Source: Symbiodinium natans
Taxonomy: Eukaryota > Sar > Dinophyceae > Suessiales > Symbiodiniaceae
Length of the DNA stretch: 27,500 nt
Assembly: GCA_905221605.1 (NCBI GenBank)
Contig: CAJNDS010002614.1
Location: forward strand, 1 to 27,500
Reading direction: 5' to 3'
The notes beneath the pieces are model-generated. The model did not search any database. It was not told where the DNA came from and was given only the letters and a program-made list of their open reading frames with translations. The first letter of the stretch is position 1, and each line of letters starts with the position of its first letter. The translations under genes were made by a program, and so were the position numbers. This document shows positions 8,534 through 17,519 of this stretch, one piece after another.

Positions 8534-10348
8534 TCAAGCATATCCAAGCTTTGCGGCTCGTGAGGGGCCGCAAGCATATGCAAAGGCCAGCAGAAGGAAG
8601 TACACGCACCCAGTGGTTTCCACAAAAAAAGCTCTCACATTGAGGCCTTTGGGATTGAATGCTGCGTCCGGAGAGTGCGGAGATACGTCGAACATGGCTT
8701 TTGAACTCACGGCTGGCAGATCTACGAGATTCTGTCGAAGTTTGACTTCAAACTCCAGCCAAATGAGTAGCGAGCTGGCTGATGCACTGCTGGCCGTGAA
8801 GTCGTTGTTGTCCACAAAGCCCTTCAAGACCTCTCGTCGGGCTTCGGGAGCAAAGCAAGCAAAGTGTTCGAAGCGCTCGGTTGGCTCCAGGTCCAGGGAC
8901 AAGTCGAGAGCAGACCGAACCAAGCAGGGACCCAAGCTCCGGAGCTCGCTGGCCTCCAGCGGTTCGGCTCTCCGCAACTCTGAGAGGCAGCTGTACATTA
9001 CAAGGGTGGAGAGGGTTTGGGAGCTCCAGGAAGAAGATGCTGCATTTGCTGCATCCATAGCTTCTGCGAGATTCCCCAAGTGGCCATCCTGAGCAGGGGT
9101 GCCTCTTGCCGCATGCCAGTTCCGAAGCGCGGAGCCATAGAGACTCATCACGGAGAAGGGGGAGCGGAGCTGAGCCCCTGAGGCCACCGTCAGGGCAGCG
9201 AGAGCGAGGCCACTGCCAGAGGCACCGGGAGAGTGACGCAGCTGACGCAGCAGCTCCAAGGTCTTGACCCACTTGCCAGCCTGTGCCATGGCCTCCACTG
9301 CCGCGTGCAGGCCCGCCGGCGGAAGCTGCACTTCCTCTTGCAGGCAGAGTGCCAGTTCCCACGCGGCGGCTTTTGCCAAGGAGGAGATGGCGGAGCTGAA
9401 GCCCGCGGCACCCACGTCACTCGAGCGGAGCAGCAGCATCGCAACGGGCCAGTTTTCAAGCTCGCAGGCAGCAATTGCAGATCGTTGCACGGCCGCATTG
9501 CTCAGGCTGCGGCGCTCGGCCACATCCAAGAAAGCGATGGCCAGCTCCCAGGCCTGGCCAAAAGCACAGGCGCTCACGGCGGCGCCCATCATGGCCGCAT
9601 CAACATCGACTGATTCCACTCCCGAACTGGCAAAGCCCGGTAAACCCAGGCATTGCAGGCCCTGCTGCCACCTGGATGCGCGTCCGCATGCCCACAACGC
9701 AGACGTCAGTGCCATCCTGTGTGCACCACGCACCATACAGCGCGCGGCCGAAGTTTCTGCTCGCCTGGCAGCGTGGCCATCGTGGCCCGCGCCGCCGAGC
9801 TGATCCGGCATAGCCAGCAAGGCCAACGCTATGGACCAGCGGACAGCACGTGCGCATGCAGCGATGGCGGTACCTATGCTTACAGGGTCGGGAGCCACCC
9901 GCACTCTCCGAAGGCTCGTGGGCAGCCTCTCGAAGTTCAGGAGGCCAAGAACCGCCTGCCATTTCTTGCCGCGAGCAAGGGAACCCAACAGGGTATTGAA
10001 AGAAATGACATTGGGAGATATTCCTTCCAGCAGCATACGATCGAAAATTTTCAGCGCCTCCTTCCAGCGTGAGGAGCGCTCAAGGGCACTCAACGTGATA
10101 TTGTAGCTTACGCGATCTGGGAAGAGTCGTTGGCTGCCGCATGTCTGCAGCAAGTCCAAGGCAGAATCCGTCTCACCAACATCTCTGAGAGCAGTTAAGG
10201 TGGTGTTCAGCTCGAACTGATTTCGTGGGCTCATCTGCGTGTCTTTCGCGCACTTGCCCACCTGCCGTACACAGCTTTCCCATGATGAGGAGCTGGGTGC
10301 AATCTTCATCCGCAGCCTCGTCGTCATCGGCCTTGCCTTGCCCACCAT
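8534..10348 (-). CDS. Pentatricopeptide repeat (PPR) protein
   Basis: A single uninterrupted frame of 604 residues starts at the first ATG after an in-frame TAG at 10367-10369. PPR proteins are helical-hairpin, sequence-specific RNA binders of mitochondria and plastids that help process, stabilise or translate organellar transcripts. Nine repeat-like units can be seen, starting near residues 44, 79, 114, 155, 211, 249, 284, 314 and 344. The first three are canonical (FELNTTLTALRDVG; VSYNITLSALERSSRW; VISFNTLLGSLARGKKW) and later ones are more degenerate. Most carry a Trp in the turn (RW, KW, AW), a pattern I associate with algal PPRs. Residues 1-25 are basic and Ser-rich with no acidic residue before E24, fitting an organelle transit peptide (inference). 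Residues 400-560 lack clear repeats, and a hydrophobic stretch (VYFLLLAFAYACG, about 582-594) sits at the C-terminus. No intron is needed. Antisense frames over it are shadows. The exact RNA target is unknown. Confidence 0.92.
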   Translation of the reverse strand: MVGKARPMTTRLRMKIAPSSSSWESCVRQVGKCAKDTQMSPRNQFELNTTLTALRDVGETDSALDLLQTCGSQRLFPDRVSYNITLSALERSSRWKEALKIFDRMLLEGISPNVISFNTLLGSLARGKKWQAVLGLLNFERLPTSLRRVRVAPDPVSIGTAIAACARAVRWSIALALLAMPDQLGGAGHDGHAARRAETSAARCMVRGAHRMALTSALWACGRASRWQQGLQCLGLPGFASSGVESVDVDAAMMGAAVSACAFGQAWELAIAFLDVAERRSLSNAAVQRSAIAACELENWPVAMLLLRSSDVGAAGFSSAISSLAKAAAWELALCLQEEVQLPPAGLHAAVEAMAQAGKWVKTLELLRQLRHSPGASGSGLALAALTVASGAQLRSPFSVMSLYGSALRNWHAARGTPAQDGHLGNLAEAMDAANAASSSWSSQTLSTLVMYSCLSELRRAEPLEASELRSLGPCLVRSALDLSLDLEPTERFEHFACFAPEARREVLKGFVDNNDFTASSASASSLLIWLEFEVKLRQNLVDLPAVSSKAMFDVSPHSPDAAFNPKGLNVRAFFVETTGCVYFLLLAFAYACGPSRAAKLGYA

Positions 10349-10857
10349 GCTTCGGTAGCCGTCTGCCTACTGAGCCATGGCGGCAAGCGCTGGTGAACGG
10401 GCCGTGTATCCTCCGACCCGGAAGCTGCAGCTTCTTGACATCTTTCGACATGTCCCAGAACACAGTATGATACAGGCAAATCTTAACGGGAATGGCAGAA
10501 TGTCAGGCATTCCGTGCGCTCCAGAGAGTCTGTGGCCTGAAGACTCGAAGAACTCGATCAAATCATCCTGACACGCACAACAAACAGAGAAATCATGTCC
10601 GAAGCCTCAAAATCACAACCTGATGCAGATATATCACCTCCCCTGCGCAGCTAAAAATCTGAACACTGAAGTCCTGAAAGCAACAGCACCACATGCATCA
10701 AACACAGCGCTGAAGACAGCGAACTTCCGAACTTCCGGGTGGCCCCACATAGGGGATCCGCGCGATCCGCTTCGTCTCTGGCCTTGCCATGGCACTTTTT
10801 TCATCATTGGGGTTCGAGGAAGGTCGCAGCTTTGCCTAGCTGCTTCAAGAAGACCAG
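10349..10857. other. 5' flank of the PPR gene
   Basis: No TATA-like or other promoter motif is clear. A minus-strand frame at 10173-10463 overlaps the PPR start in another frame and is unsupported. The duplicated GAACTTCC at about 10722-10738 is minor. Confidence 0.35.
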
Positions 10858-11124
10858 CTAAGCAGAGTCATTCTGAAGGGAAGCCAACCGACACGCCCAG
10901 ACTGCATTCCGGGCCCAAACCTTTGGGACTCTCAGAGGCAAATGAGAGTAACCTCGCAAAACCGGTAAGTGCAGGGCTTTAGGCTCGGCAGCACGCGCAG
11001 GAGCTTGCTGCGGGGCCCGGATCTGCAGGACAGTTTGAGGCGCGGTCTGCGTTCGCTCTTTGTGTCTGGGGGCTTTACGGTAAACTGTTACGGTTTTTGC
11101 CTGAGGTTGGTGTTTATGCCCCAA
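10858..11124 (-). CDS. Coding-like stretch, strand unresolved
   Basis: An 88-codon minus-strand frame contains TVLQIRAPQQAPARAAEPKA. The plus strand offers two exon-like pieces over the same bases. One is 10866-10964 (33 codons ending SEANESNLAKP before a consensus G|GTAAGT donor). The other is 11029-11079 (DSLRRGLRSLFVSGGFT between TGCAG|G and G|GTAAAC). Both readings share third positions. The plus-strand splice borders are better and the minus frame is longer. No family is recognised. Confidence 0.25.
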   Translation of the reverse strand: MGHKHQPQAKTVTVYRKAPRHKERTQTAPQTVLQIRAPQQAPARAAEPKALHLPVLRGYSHLPLRVPKVWARNAVWACRLASLQNDSA

Positions 11125-11452
11125 AGCATCATATCGACATAAGGGCGCTTAAAGAAGCATCGGGGGAGCGGCGCACGCTTGCGACGACACCAGAACGCAC
11201 GTCATGGGCATTTACATGAGGGAGTACAACGTGGCTCTGGGTGTGTCCTTTTGGGTACCTGCTCACTATGGAGGCTCTTCCAAACATGAACATACACTCG
11301 AACCCTACACCCTCTGAGCAGCCACGAAGCAGTACCTCCAGAAATCTCCGGACAGGGGGAATGACAACACTCAACACTTGGATGAATTAACTCGGTGCAC
11401 CAAGGCATATCGAGGCATCTTTTGGTCATTTGGGCTTTCGGAGGAACCCGAC

Positions 11453-11496
11453 CTGGACTTCATGAACCGGAGCAGCATGCGCAGGTCGTAGCTCCG
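11453..11496 (-). CDS. Candidate small exon, unknown protein
   Basis: A long C/T tract ending GCGCAG precedes a minus-strand frame RSYDLRMLLRFMKS, which runs to TCCAG|GTCGGG. Codons are almost all G/C-ending. A competing plus-strand frame over 11318-11484 (ending SEEPDLDFMNRSSMR before AG|GTCGTA) is equally protein-like, so only one of the two can be real. The minus reading is preferred slightly because of its pyrimidine tract. Confidence 0.3.
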
Positions 11497-11710
11497 CTGC
11501 GCGACAGATGGGGAGATGGAGGGGGGAGTGTCAGTGTCGGGACGCACGGATCTCAAAGCATGACAGGCTTCTCGATACTCCAGGAGGCAAGGGATACTCT
11601 AACAACAGCCAAAAACCACTTCGCAGCCCAGGGGGCCCGGCCCCTGGCTTTGACCGCATCAGCCGCACTAAGTAATGGTCTCGATGGCATATCCCTGCAG
11701 GCCGGTGCAC

Positions 11711-11797
11711 CTTCCACACAAAGTCCTCCAGCATGGCCACACACTGCTGAGGAAGTGTCTGCTGCGCCCGCCTGGGCTCTTCAGGGCTCATAAACAC
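11711..11797 (-). CDS. Candidate internal exon, unknown protein
   Basis: Twenty-nine codons in phase 0/0 start at CAGCAG|GTG and end at TGGAAG|GTGCAC. The frame reads VFMSPEEPRRAQQTLPQQCV and continues AMLEDFVWK. Most codons end in G or C. It could be the exon upstream of 11453-11496 on the same strand. The protein is not recognised. Confidence 0.4.
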
Positions 11798-12139
11798 CTG
11801 CTGTGTTTTTTCTACTCCTTGTCGTTTTGCTGTGTTTTGTGCAACTTGAAGCGGCTGAGGCTGAGGGCGTCGGAACGTTGAGGATACATCGCAATTGCTT
11901 CAGCTGTTTATCTGGGCTATCGGCCCACGCTTCTTGCGCACCTGCCATGCAAGGTGTTGATGCAATCTCCTGGGACCTCCTTGAGATCCTTTTGACTTTC
12001 CGACAGGGGTCCCCTGTGGGCGAGTGGCGGGGCGAGCAGCGCTCAAGGCCTTTGTTAGTCGGGTCTGCGTGCTGCTTTGATGAACAAGGTGGACAAGACC
12101 TCTAGAGTGCGGCAGCAAACCCAGCAAAAGCCCTGACAG

Positions 12140-12607
12140 GCCTCTCGGTGGTGGGAGATCAAGATGGCCGAGATCCTGTGCGCCGCGAACGCTTCCAACG
12201 AGGTGCGTGGGGATGTGTGACGCACGGGCCCAGATCTACTCTCTGGCCATGTACGGCCAACATACGTAACGTGGTAAGGTCCCGGCATGCTCATCATCAG
12301 GATGATGATGCAAATCAGGTAGGCCGATCCCCAGAGCTGACGAGGGTGCAAAGGGCAAGGAGGACATTGGGCATTGCAGTGAGCTTGGAGTTTTTGGGGT
12401 ATGTGGCTTCGGGACGTGTTGGCCTTGATATGCTGGGGCCCGGGGGGCCAAAATGGGCAAACTCACGGCCATTTTGTAAGTCCCGAAACCCTTACTTTAC
12501 CTCACAAGCCCCAATTAGAACTCCGCAAAGCCCTTGTTTGCCGAGGGCGCTGCCAGAGTCGAGATGGGCGCGATCTTGTACCTGCGATTCCCGGACACCA
12601 AGAGCTT
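12140..12607 (+). CDS. Exon chain of an unknown plus-strand gene
   Basis: Four segments are strongly G/C-ending. 12140-12202 reads ASRWWEIKMAEILCAANASN and one further E, after GACAG|G and before GAG|GTGCGT, with an internal ATG at 12164. 12234-12265 reads IYSLAMYGQH and ends phase 2. 12335-12398 reads ADEGAKGKEDIGHCSELGVF and one further G, between CCCCAG| and GGG|GTATGT. 12519-12607 contains NSAKPLFAEGAARVEMGAIL and ends at CTT|GTGAGT. The phases agree at each junction. The first intron would be only 31 nt, which is doubtful; the next two are 69 and 120 nt. A short tail ending VVKS plus TAA at about 12669 may close it. The composition, with many E, K, D and A, favours this strand over the Cys/His-rich antisense frame at 12055-12351. 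The family is not recognised. Confidence 0.42.
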
Positions 12608-13085
12608 GTGAGTTGAAAGATGTGAAGGTTTCGGGGGCTGCAGGCTTCAGGGACGTGGTCAAGAGCTAAGGGATCTGTACGGGTCTGCGGGTTTGAGGTT
12701 TAGGGTTGAGGGGTCTGTGTGGAGGATTTCTGCTTTTCTTCGTCCGGGATGGCGGCTTTACGTAGAAGTCCTCAGGGCAGTCAGAATGGTGTTGAGGGTT
12801 CAAATGACCCTTTTGCACAAGAACCGACGCTACTGTGACCCCCCAACCGGGGGGTCTCTTCTAGGGGTTGCACCTTGTACCCCATAAATACTGCGTTGAC
12901 GCCCGTTTAGCAACGTGGTTTGTGGCTGCGCGAAGTAGCTGTGATGCGCCAACCCGACACTCTGCCCCAGCCTAGCCCAAGAATGCGAGGGTCCCAAAAT
13001 CAATCGAGATCCAAGCTACACGCAAAATCGACTCGAGACTCGGTTGCATGCGGGATGCAGCGAGGCCTTCCCCACCCTCAGACTT
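12608..13085. other. No resolved gene
   Basis: A possible short tail of the preceding exon chain reaches about 12669. The rest has no biased frame. The patch GGTTTAGGGTTGAGGGG near 12690-12715 is weakly telomere-like. Confidence 0.35.
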
Positions 13086-13271
13086 TCAAAACTCGAAACT
13101 GGGGCACATGGATCCCAGGTCGCCCTGGCCAAAGAGGATCGAGATCCTCAGCTGCAGCTCAGATAGACTCACAGGCTTCCCAGGCCAAAGCGCTGCCGTC
13201 GCAAACATCACACGCGACAGCATAACTTTAAGTCTACCGTTCTGCATATAGGATGAGACATGACCAGGCAA
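13086..13271 (-). CDS. Candidate 3'-terminal exon, unknown protein
   Basis: The minus-strand frame includes MFATAALWPGKP and SLSELQLRISILFGQGDLGS, ending SFEF and TGA. The second half is almost wholly G/C-ending and protein-like. An internal CT|GTGAGT and a later CTGCAG| could mark a small intron, although the frame is open straight through. Not recognised. Confidence 0.38.
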   Translation of the reverse strand: MPGHVSSYMQNGRLKVMLSRVMFATAALWPGKPVSLSELQLRISILFGQGDLGSMCPSFEF

Positions 13272-13701
13272 ACTTGTTTTCGCAAGTCTTCAGAACACGA
13301 AAAACTAAAGGCACTAAGTGCTTAGGTGCCGGCGTGGTCATGATCGCGGTCTCAATTGTGGACCTGCAGTCGGCATATCCTTGTACTTCCTTGCGCATGT
13401 TCAGCAAGGATAGTGGTAGGTAGTGTTTTTGTATTACCAGAATATTGTTTGATTTTGTGCCTTATCCTGCTAATCAGCCCCATCCGCAGGTCAGGGTCAG
13501 GGTGGCTGTGAGGCATGAAGACGAGGTCTGCACAACTGTAAAGCCTGGTGGTGAGATTCTGGGTATGAGCAGCACCAGATGTACACCAGCAATAGCTCTG
13601 CAGCCGCTGAGGGGTATACAGAAAAGAAGCCCAATGAGCCACATGAGCCATTTAATGCAGCTGCCTGATTTCCCACAGAGCATAAGGCCGCCGCCATTCT
13701 T
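13272..13701. other. No resolved gene
   Basis: Several overlapping frames of 70-99 codons occur on both strands without codon bias or splice borders. Confidence 0.3.
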
Positions 13702-14154
13702 CTAGCTCCGGGCCGAACACCAAGTAGCCTGAGCTCTTGGCTTTTGAGCTCCAGTGTGCCCACCGCCCTCTGGAATCAGCATGTCAAGCGCGAGAGCTGC
13801 GAGAAACTTGAAGGGGCTTGCTAAGTTGTAAAGATATTGGCGCTGTGGGTTTTCATTCAAACGCTGCCAGATGAAGCAGAACTCTGAACCCATGCGCCTC
13901 CCAAGGCAAGGTTGCAGAAAGCCACGACAACCTTGGGCAACTTCACTGAAAGCTATCGGGTCGCCTAAATCAAAACCTCTCACAGTTCTGAGGCTTGTAA
14001 AACCAATAAGGGAGGCTGCCGCAGCTCGGCAAATGGAGAACGGAGTTTCAGCAAAACTTCCTCCATTCCGGTTTGACGCCTGACTCTTCCTCGGATAAAG
14101 CGCTGTCCCAGATGCCATCATCGCGAGATGTCCCAGATCCGAGGCCTGAAGCAT
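13702..14154 (-). CDS. Candidate ORF, 150 codons, unknown protein
   Basis: An ATG-started minus-strand frame with protein-like stretches such as SEVAQGCRGFLQPCLGRR, FCFIWQRLNENPQRQYLY and FKFLAALALDMLIPEGGG. Codon bias is weak. In its first third a different minus frame (DDGIWDSALSEEESGVKPEW) looks better, so the true exon structure may differ or the copy may be decaying. No family is recognised. Confidence 0.3.
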   Translation of the reverse strand: MLQASDLGHLAMMASGTALYPRKSQASNRNGGSFAETPFSICRAAAASLIGFTSLRTVRGFDLGDPIAFSEVAQGCRGFLQPCLGRRMGSEFCFIWQRLNENPQRQYLYNLASPFKFLAALALDMLIPEGGGHTGAQKPRAQATWCSARS

Positions 14155-14511
14155 CGGGGCAGCATACCCTCACAACAGCCTGGGCCCTAGGTGCAGCAGT
14201 TGGACTTATGCAAGGGGGCAGCTGGCATTCTACAAGCAGCAGTAGCAGATGTCGCAACGATTATGATGAAACTAAGGCACCGACTGCTTGGCCAATGGTT
14301 CTCCCGATCATGGCAATTCGCGGCCTCGGTAGGTTCGGCTCGGTTTGGTCGCTTCATGCTGGGATGAGATCCATATCTTCGTGCGATGCGAACACTAATC
14401 GTGTGCCTTCTTGAAGGAATCTTTTCAGGGAGTCAGCCTGAAGACAATCCAAAGTCCAGACTCCTCAATGTCAAAGCCTGTTCATTTCAACGCCGACCAG
14501 AACTTCCGTAG

Positions 14512-14625
14512 GCGAGCCACGACATTGCAGTCACTGTGCTGTCAGCAAAAGTGAAATTGAGAAGCCGCCTCTGTCTAAGGCGCATGCTGTCCGGCGAAGC
14601 CCCGGAAGAAGCGAAGCAGAATTAG
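14512..14625 (+). CDS. Candidate 3'-terminal exon, unknown protein
   Basis: After an acceptor-like CCGTAG|G, 37 codons run ASHDIAVTVLSAKVKLRSRL to a tail SGEAPEEAKQN and TAG. The tail is strongly G/C-ending. No upstream plus-strand exon was linked. Isolated, hence low confidence. Confidence 0.28.
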   Translation, partial: ASHDIAVTVLSAKVKLRSRLCLRRMLSGEAPEEAKQN

Positions 14626-15214
14626 CCTAGGCAATCAAGCGTCACATCTCTGATCTGCCCCCCAAGCGCGGCCGGAGGAAGATAAGGATGAACGGGAAAT
14701 AGACATTTCACTGCCATGCCGAATGGAAAAATTGAGGACCTGTAATCACTGCAGCCACCCGTCCCTTCAGCTCTCAGGCCGGAACGCCACGTACCAAAAC
14801 ATGCCAAGCCTGTGATCTTCGAGCTTCACAGCGCATGGCGCAATTCGAGCATTCTTGTACTGCATATACAACACGTCGATCTGCTCTCGCAGGTTAAACA
14901 AGCGGTTCCTACGTCAGTTTAGGATGTCGTGAGAGATGAGAGCAAGGCCATGCCTTGCATGCGTCGCATCACTCGTTGGTGCATCACCACAGCTATGACT
15001 GTGAGAACACTGCGACAAACCAATCAAGACACCTGCCAACAGCCCCTGGCCCGTAGCACCGTCAGTGCTATCAAGAAAGCGCAGTCCAAGCTTACTCTGC
15101 CTGTGGTACACGCGTAAGAAGATCATCAGGTCCAGGTCCTCCTGGAACTGGGCCTGTCTACTGCCATCGTTTGGTGAGAGCCGACCGTCTGAGTGCCAAC
15201 AGTCGTGTCAACTG
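14626..15214. other. No resolved gene
   Basis: Minus-strand frames at 14622-14807 and 14914-15126 are plausible in composition but have no splice borders or strong codon bias. Left uncalled. Confidence 0.3.
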
Positions 15215-15671
15215 TCAACCCTCCAAAGATTCTAAGATTCCAGGAGTAGGGTTGGGTAGGACGGTTAGGGTTGCCGGACGGGTGCAAAGGAAACTGCTGC
15301 CAACATGGACCGCACGCGCACCTGCCAGCCCTCTTCTGTCAGCTCCTGCGCCCACCAAGATCCCAAAACCGCTGAGGGTCTCAATTCGCCACAGACGCGG
15401 TTTTCGGACACCGGGCAGGGTCTGAGGATGGTCGGAGGAAAATTTCGGCTGGCCAGGGGAATGCAGGCGACTGGCTAAATGCAACCACCTCCTGAGGCTG
15501 CTGAGGGCTTCATCGATCGAAAGCCCCATGCCCAAGGACAAAAAGCCCTCCATCTTGAACTTCGCCATCGTTTGTTCTCCAGGTACAGTACGGTGCCGGG
15601 ACCCCAATCATCCCTAACCCTGTAACATCGGCGCTGGGCGAGCTTCGCTCCTGGGCGTATTTCCGCTCGGC
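15215..15671 (-). CDS. Coding-like block of an unknown minus-strand gene
   Basis: Two parts. 15627-15671 (15 codons, AERKYAQERSSPSAD) lies between CCAAG|G and GAT|GTTACA and is almost wholly G/C-ending. 15215-15568 starts at an ATG, reads MAKFKMEGFLSLGMGLSIDE and continues to a stop with 117 residues. Its first 26 codons are strongly biased and the rest moderately. Between them a third frame (GPGTVLYLENK) also looks coding, so a one-base shift or small intron near 15569 is possible. No domain recognised. Confidence 0.4.
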
Positions 15672-16351
15672 CTTGGACGAACGTCCACATAAAAGAAACT
15701 CTTGGCTAGACATTCCTGAATGGGTCCACACGCCGCATCTGGGGCTGCTTTCATACATGTTCGTAAACACTCTGACGCTATACTACTGGTAGTATCGTAA
15801 ACGTTGCCCCCAGGCAGCAGAAAGAACCAGACAAAAGCAGAAGTTGATGCAGCCAGGCCCAGCGAAGTGCTTCAGAAAGCTTGTACTACAGTAGTAGAGG
15901 TTTCTAGTGGACATGTTGCAAACGTAGCAATGACATGGGCGGGCTCAGCGTCTCTCACAGCGTGCCATGAACATCAAGAAACAACTGTCACAAACGGTGG
16001 GCAGCTAAGCGGCCAAGGTGACTGGGTCGATCGGGATCAACGTGGTCGTCGGCACATACTGCGTCAGAGGGGCTCAGCTTCCCAGACCCTTCTGAGTACA
16101 GCAAGTGCATCCGAGTTCCCCTAGAAGACTCAAGTAACTCAAGCCCTGAGGCGGATCAAGCTCACCACGGCCACACCCCAGCGGTAGGAAAACAGGACAA
16201 GAAGGACAAGGAAGCAAAGAATTCTGGAGCTCAAGGCTTGTCAGGGCTTTGGGCTTGTGGTAAAAAGTTGAGGGGGTGTGCCCAAACTCAGCGCAGTTCG
16301 TCCTGCCTGGGACAATGCCACAGGCAAGTTGGCCTGGGAAATGCACGGTGT
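15672..16351. other. No resolved gene
   Basis: A plus-strand frame of 106 codons (15804-16124) has ordinary composition but unbiased codons and no clear borders. The rest shows nothing. Confidence 0.3.
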
Positions 16352-16465
16352 TTACATTGCGGTATGCTCTCTGGCAAAAGTGCCTGGAGGCTTCGAGTTG
16401 GTCTGCCATGCGCCGAGGGCCCAGGCAATGTGCTGGTCCAAGCCATCCATGCCGGCGTTGTAGAC
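16352..16465 (-). CDS. Candidate 3' exon, unknown protein
   Basis: After CAAGAG|GTC the minus frame reads VYNAGMDGLDQHIAWALGAW and QTNSK, then a weaker tail to TAA at 16352. About three quarters of the codons end in G or C. A donor inside the tail would make it an internal exon. Plus-strand frames over the same bases are a weaker alternative. Not recognised. Confidence 0.4.
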   Translation of the reverse strand, partial: VYNAGMDGLDQHIAWALGAWQTNSKPPGTFAREHTAM

Positions 16466-16475
16466 CTCTTGAGTT

Positions 16476-16532
16476 TGTCTCTCCCCGTCTCTGTCTCTTT
16501 CTCTCTCTGCTTGTCTGTCTCTGTCGCTGTTG
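16476..16532 (+). repeat. TCTC/TCTG microsatellite
   Basis: A pyrimidine-rich run of TCTCTGTC-like units lies between two minus-strand exon candidates, as would fit an intron. Confidence 0.7.
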
Positions 16533-16542
16533 GGGTTGGGGC

Positions 16543-16643
16543 CTGGTCGCCAAAGCCTTAGAGCTCTCGGCCCCAAGGCCTGTGGGAGAGTTTTTTGGGA
16601 TTAGGGCCCCGGCAAAGAAGAAGCCGAGAAGTGTGGCTCCAAC
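16543..16643 (-). CDS. Candidate exon with hydrophobic segment
   Basis: After GCCAAG| the minus frame reads VGATLLGFFFAGALIP, a membrane-like stretch, then KNSPTGLGAESSKALAT, with a GC-type donor at ACCAG|GCCCCA. The plus strand offers a competing terminal exon, 16605-16688 (GPGKEEAEKCGSNLGSFLGR, stop at 16686), after a good pyrimidine tract and GGGATTAG|G. Only one can be right. Not recognised. Confidence 0.3.
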
Positions 16644-16680
16644 CTTGGCAGTTTCTTGGGACGCCGACACCTCATGCCTG

Positions 16681-16702
16681 GCGGTTGAAAATTCTCAACC
16701 GC
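16681..16702. other. Perfect 8-bp hairpin
   Basis: GCGGTTGA and TCAACCGC form a perfect stem around a six-base loop. It overlaps the stop codon of the competing plus-strand exon. No tRNA arm pattern surrounds it. Confidence 0.6.
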
Positions 16703-16888
16703 GGTTCAAGTCCATTGCGAAACGCTTCTCCTCTTCCACAGCCCAACAATCAGCAATCATCAGCAATCCCGACACCTCTATACACCTCTGTTCCTAGGCA
16801 GCCTGAACCAGAAGGCCTCCCAAATCCTTGAGACAGGTGCAAGCATGCTGGCCCAGTCCACAAGGAGCCAGAAGCTGCCACCTCAGGA

Positions 16889-16952
16889 GCATCATCATCA
16901 GTATTGTTGTTGTTACTATTCTTATTATGATTATTATGAATATTACTATTTT
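16889..16952. repeat. AT-rich trinucleotide microsatellite
   Basis: Imperfect CAT, TGT, TAT and ATT triplet runs in an otherwise GC-balanced region. The reading frame through it (His/Tyr runs) is not a gene. Confidence 0.8.
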
Positions 16953-16955
16953 AGC

Positions 16956-17390
16956 ATTGTTACTCTTCATATTCTAAACACTCATGTCCAGTGGGCCGGA
17001 GGGTTGCACTCAAAGTCGGCTGCAGCTCCGCAACAAGAAGTCTAACTAACCGAAATCTGCCACAATCTCTTAGGCCAGGGATGGCGAGAATTTCCAATCC
17101 AACAGGTGCTTGTAGAGCTGAGATTGTTGGATCACCCGTAGCGCCGCAAAACGAAAACCTCAGCGTGCGAGAGCTGAGAAGACGGCAGCAGCGGTGCGAG
17201 CAGCTACCTTGGTCTTGCGGTGGTCACGAATATGCGGCTGAATCAAGAGCATACATGCACACTTTGACCAGCTCAAGTAATTTGGTTGTTTACGTCCATT
17301 TGCATCCTCACCGGACGTCGGCTGTATCAACTCAAAGCATTCTGGAGGTGGGGGCAGCTGCCCTCTACCAACTACCCTGCATCTTCCTAC
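16956..17390. other. No resolved gene
   Basis: Competing unbiased frames on both strands. Part may be intron of the exon at 17391-17519. Confidence 0.3.
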
Positions 17391-17519
17391 CAAATTTTGG
17401 AAGGCCTTCACATCGCCCAGTCTGAAGCCGAAGCTTTGCGACACGGCGACACCAAAGACGCGCCCGAGCCACTTCACAGTGCTCCACAACGCATCGCAGC
17501 GCAACGTTGGAACATCCAT
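17391..17519 (-). CDS. Candidate first exon, unknown protein
   Basis: Starting at ATG 17517-17519, the minus frame reads MDVPTLRCDALWSTVKWLGR, then VFGVAVSQSFGFRLGDVKAF and QNL, with a donor TTG|GTAGGA. The stretch after residue 6 is nearly 80 percent G/C-ending. The ATG lies directly against the TAA of gene A (17520-17522). It could be a separate gene start or an alternative frame of the upstream gene. A plus-strand frame (LEGLHIAQSEAEALRHGDTK) competes. Confidence 0.35.

Noticed and set aside
8529-8534. AATAAA at the PPR stop codon as a polyadenylation signal
   Set aside because: It overlaps the stop itself, and dinoflagellate genes are not known to rely on AATAAA, so coincidence is more likely.
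8490-9962. Plus-strand and off-frame ORFs of 100-204 codons over the PPR gene
   Set aside because: They are shadow frames of the PPR coding sequence with Arg/Ser/Pro/Cys-rich composition.
10361-10400. Spliced-leader relic upstream of the PPR start (GCCGCCATGGCTCAG on the minus strand)
   Set aside because: It matches the leader only if three bases are deleted. Too weak to claim.
12448-12476. CAAAATGG/CCATTTTG inverted repeat as a regulatory element
   Set aside because: An 8-bp stem with a 12-base loop in a likely intron. Such pairs are expected by chance in a window of this size.
12335-12607. Resemblance of the plus-strand exons to the GxxGN..K box of MORC/SMCHD1-type GHKL ATPases
   Set aside because: The similarity is a handful of residues (LGVFGNSAKP). 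The preceding exon lacks the expected DNGxGM motif and the spacing is off.
16681-16712. Possible tRNA (GGTTCAAGTCC-like T loop beside a hairpin)
   Set aside because: No acceptor stem, D arm or anticodon arm at the right distances. It is a simple hairpin.
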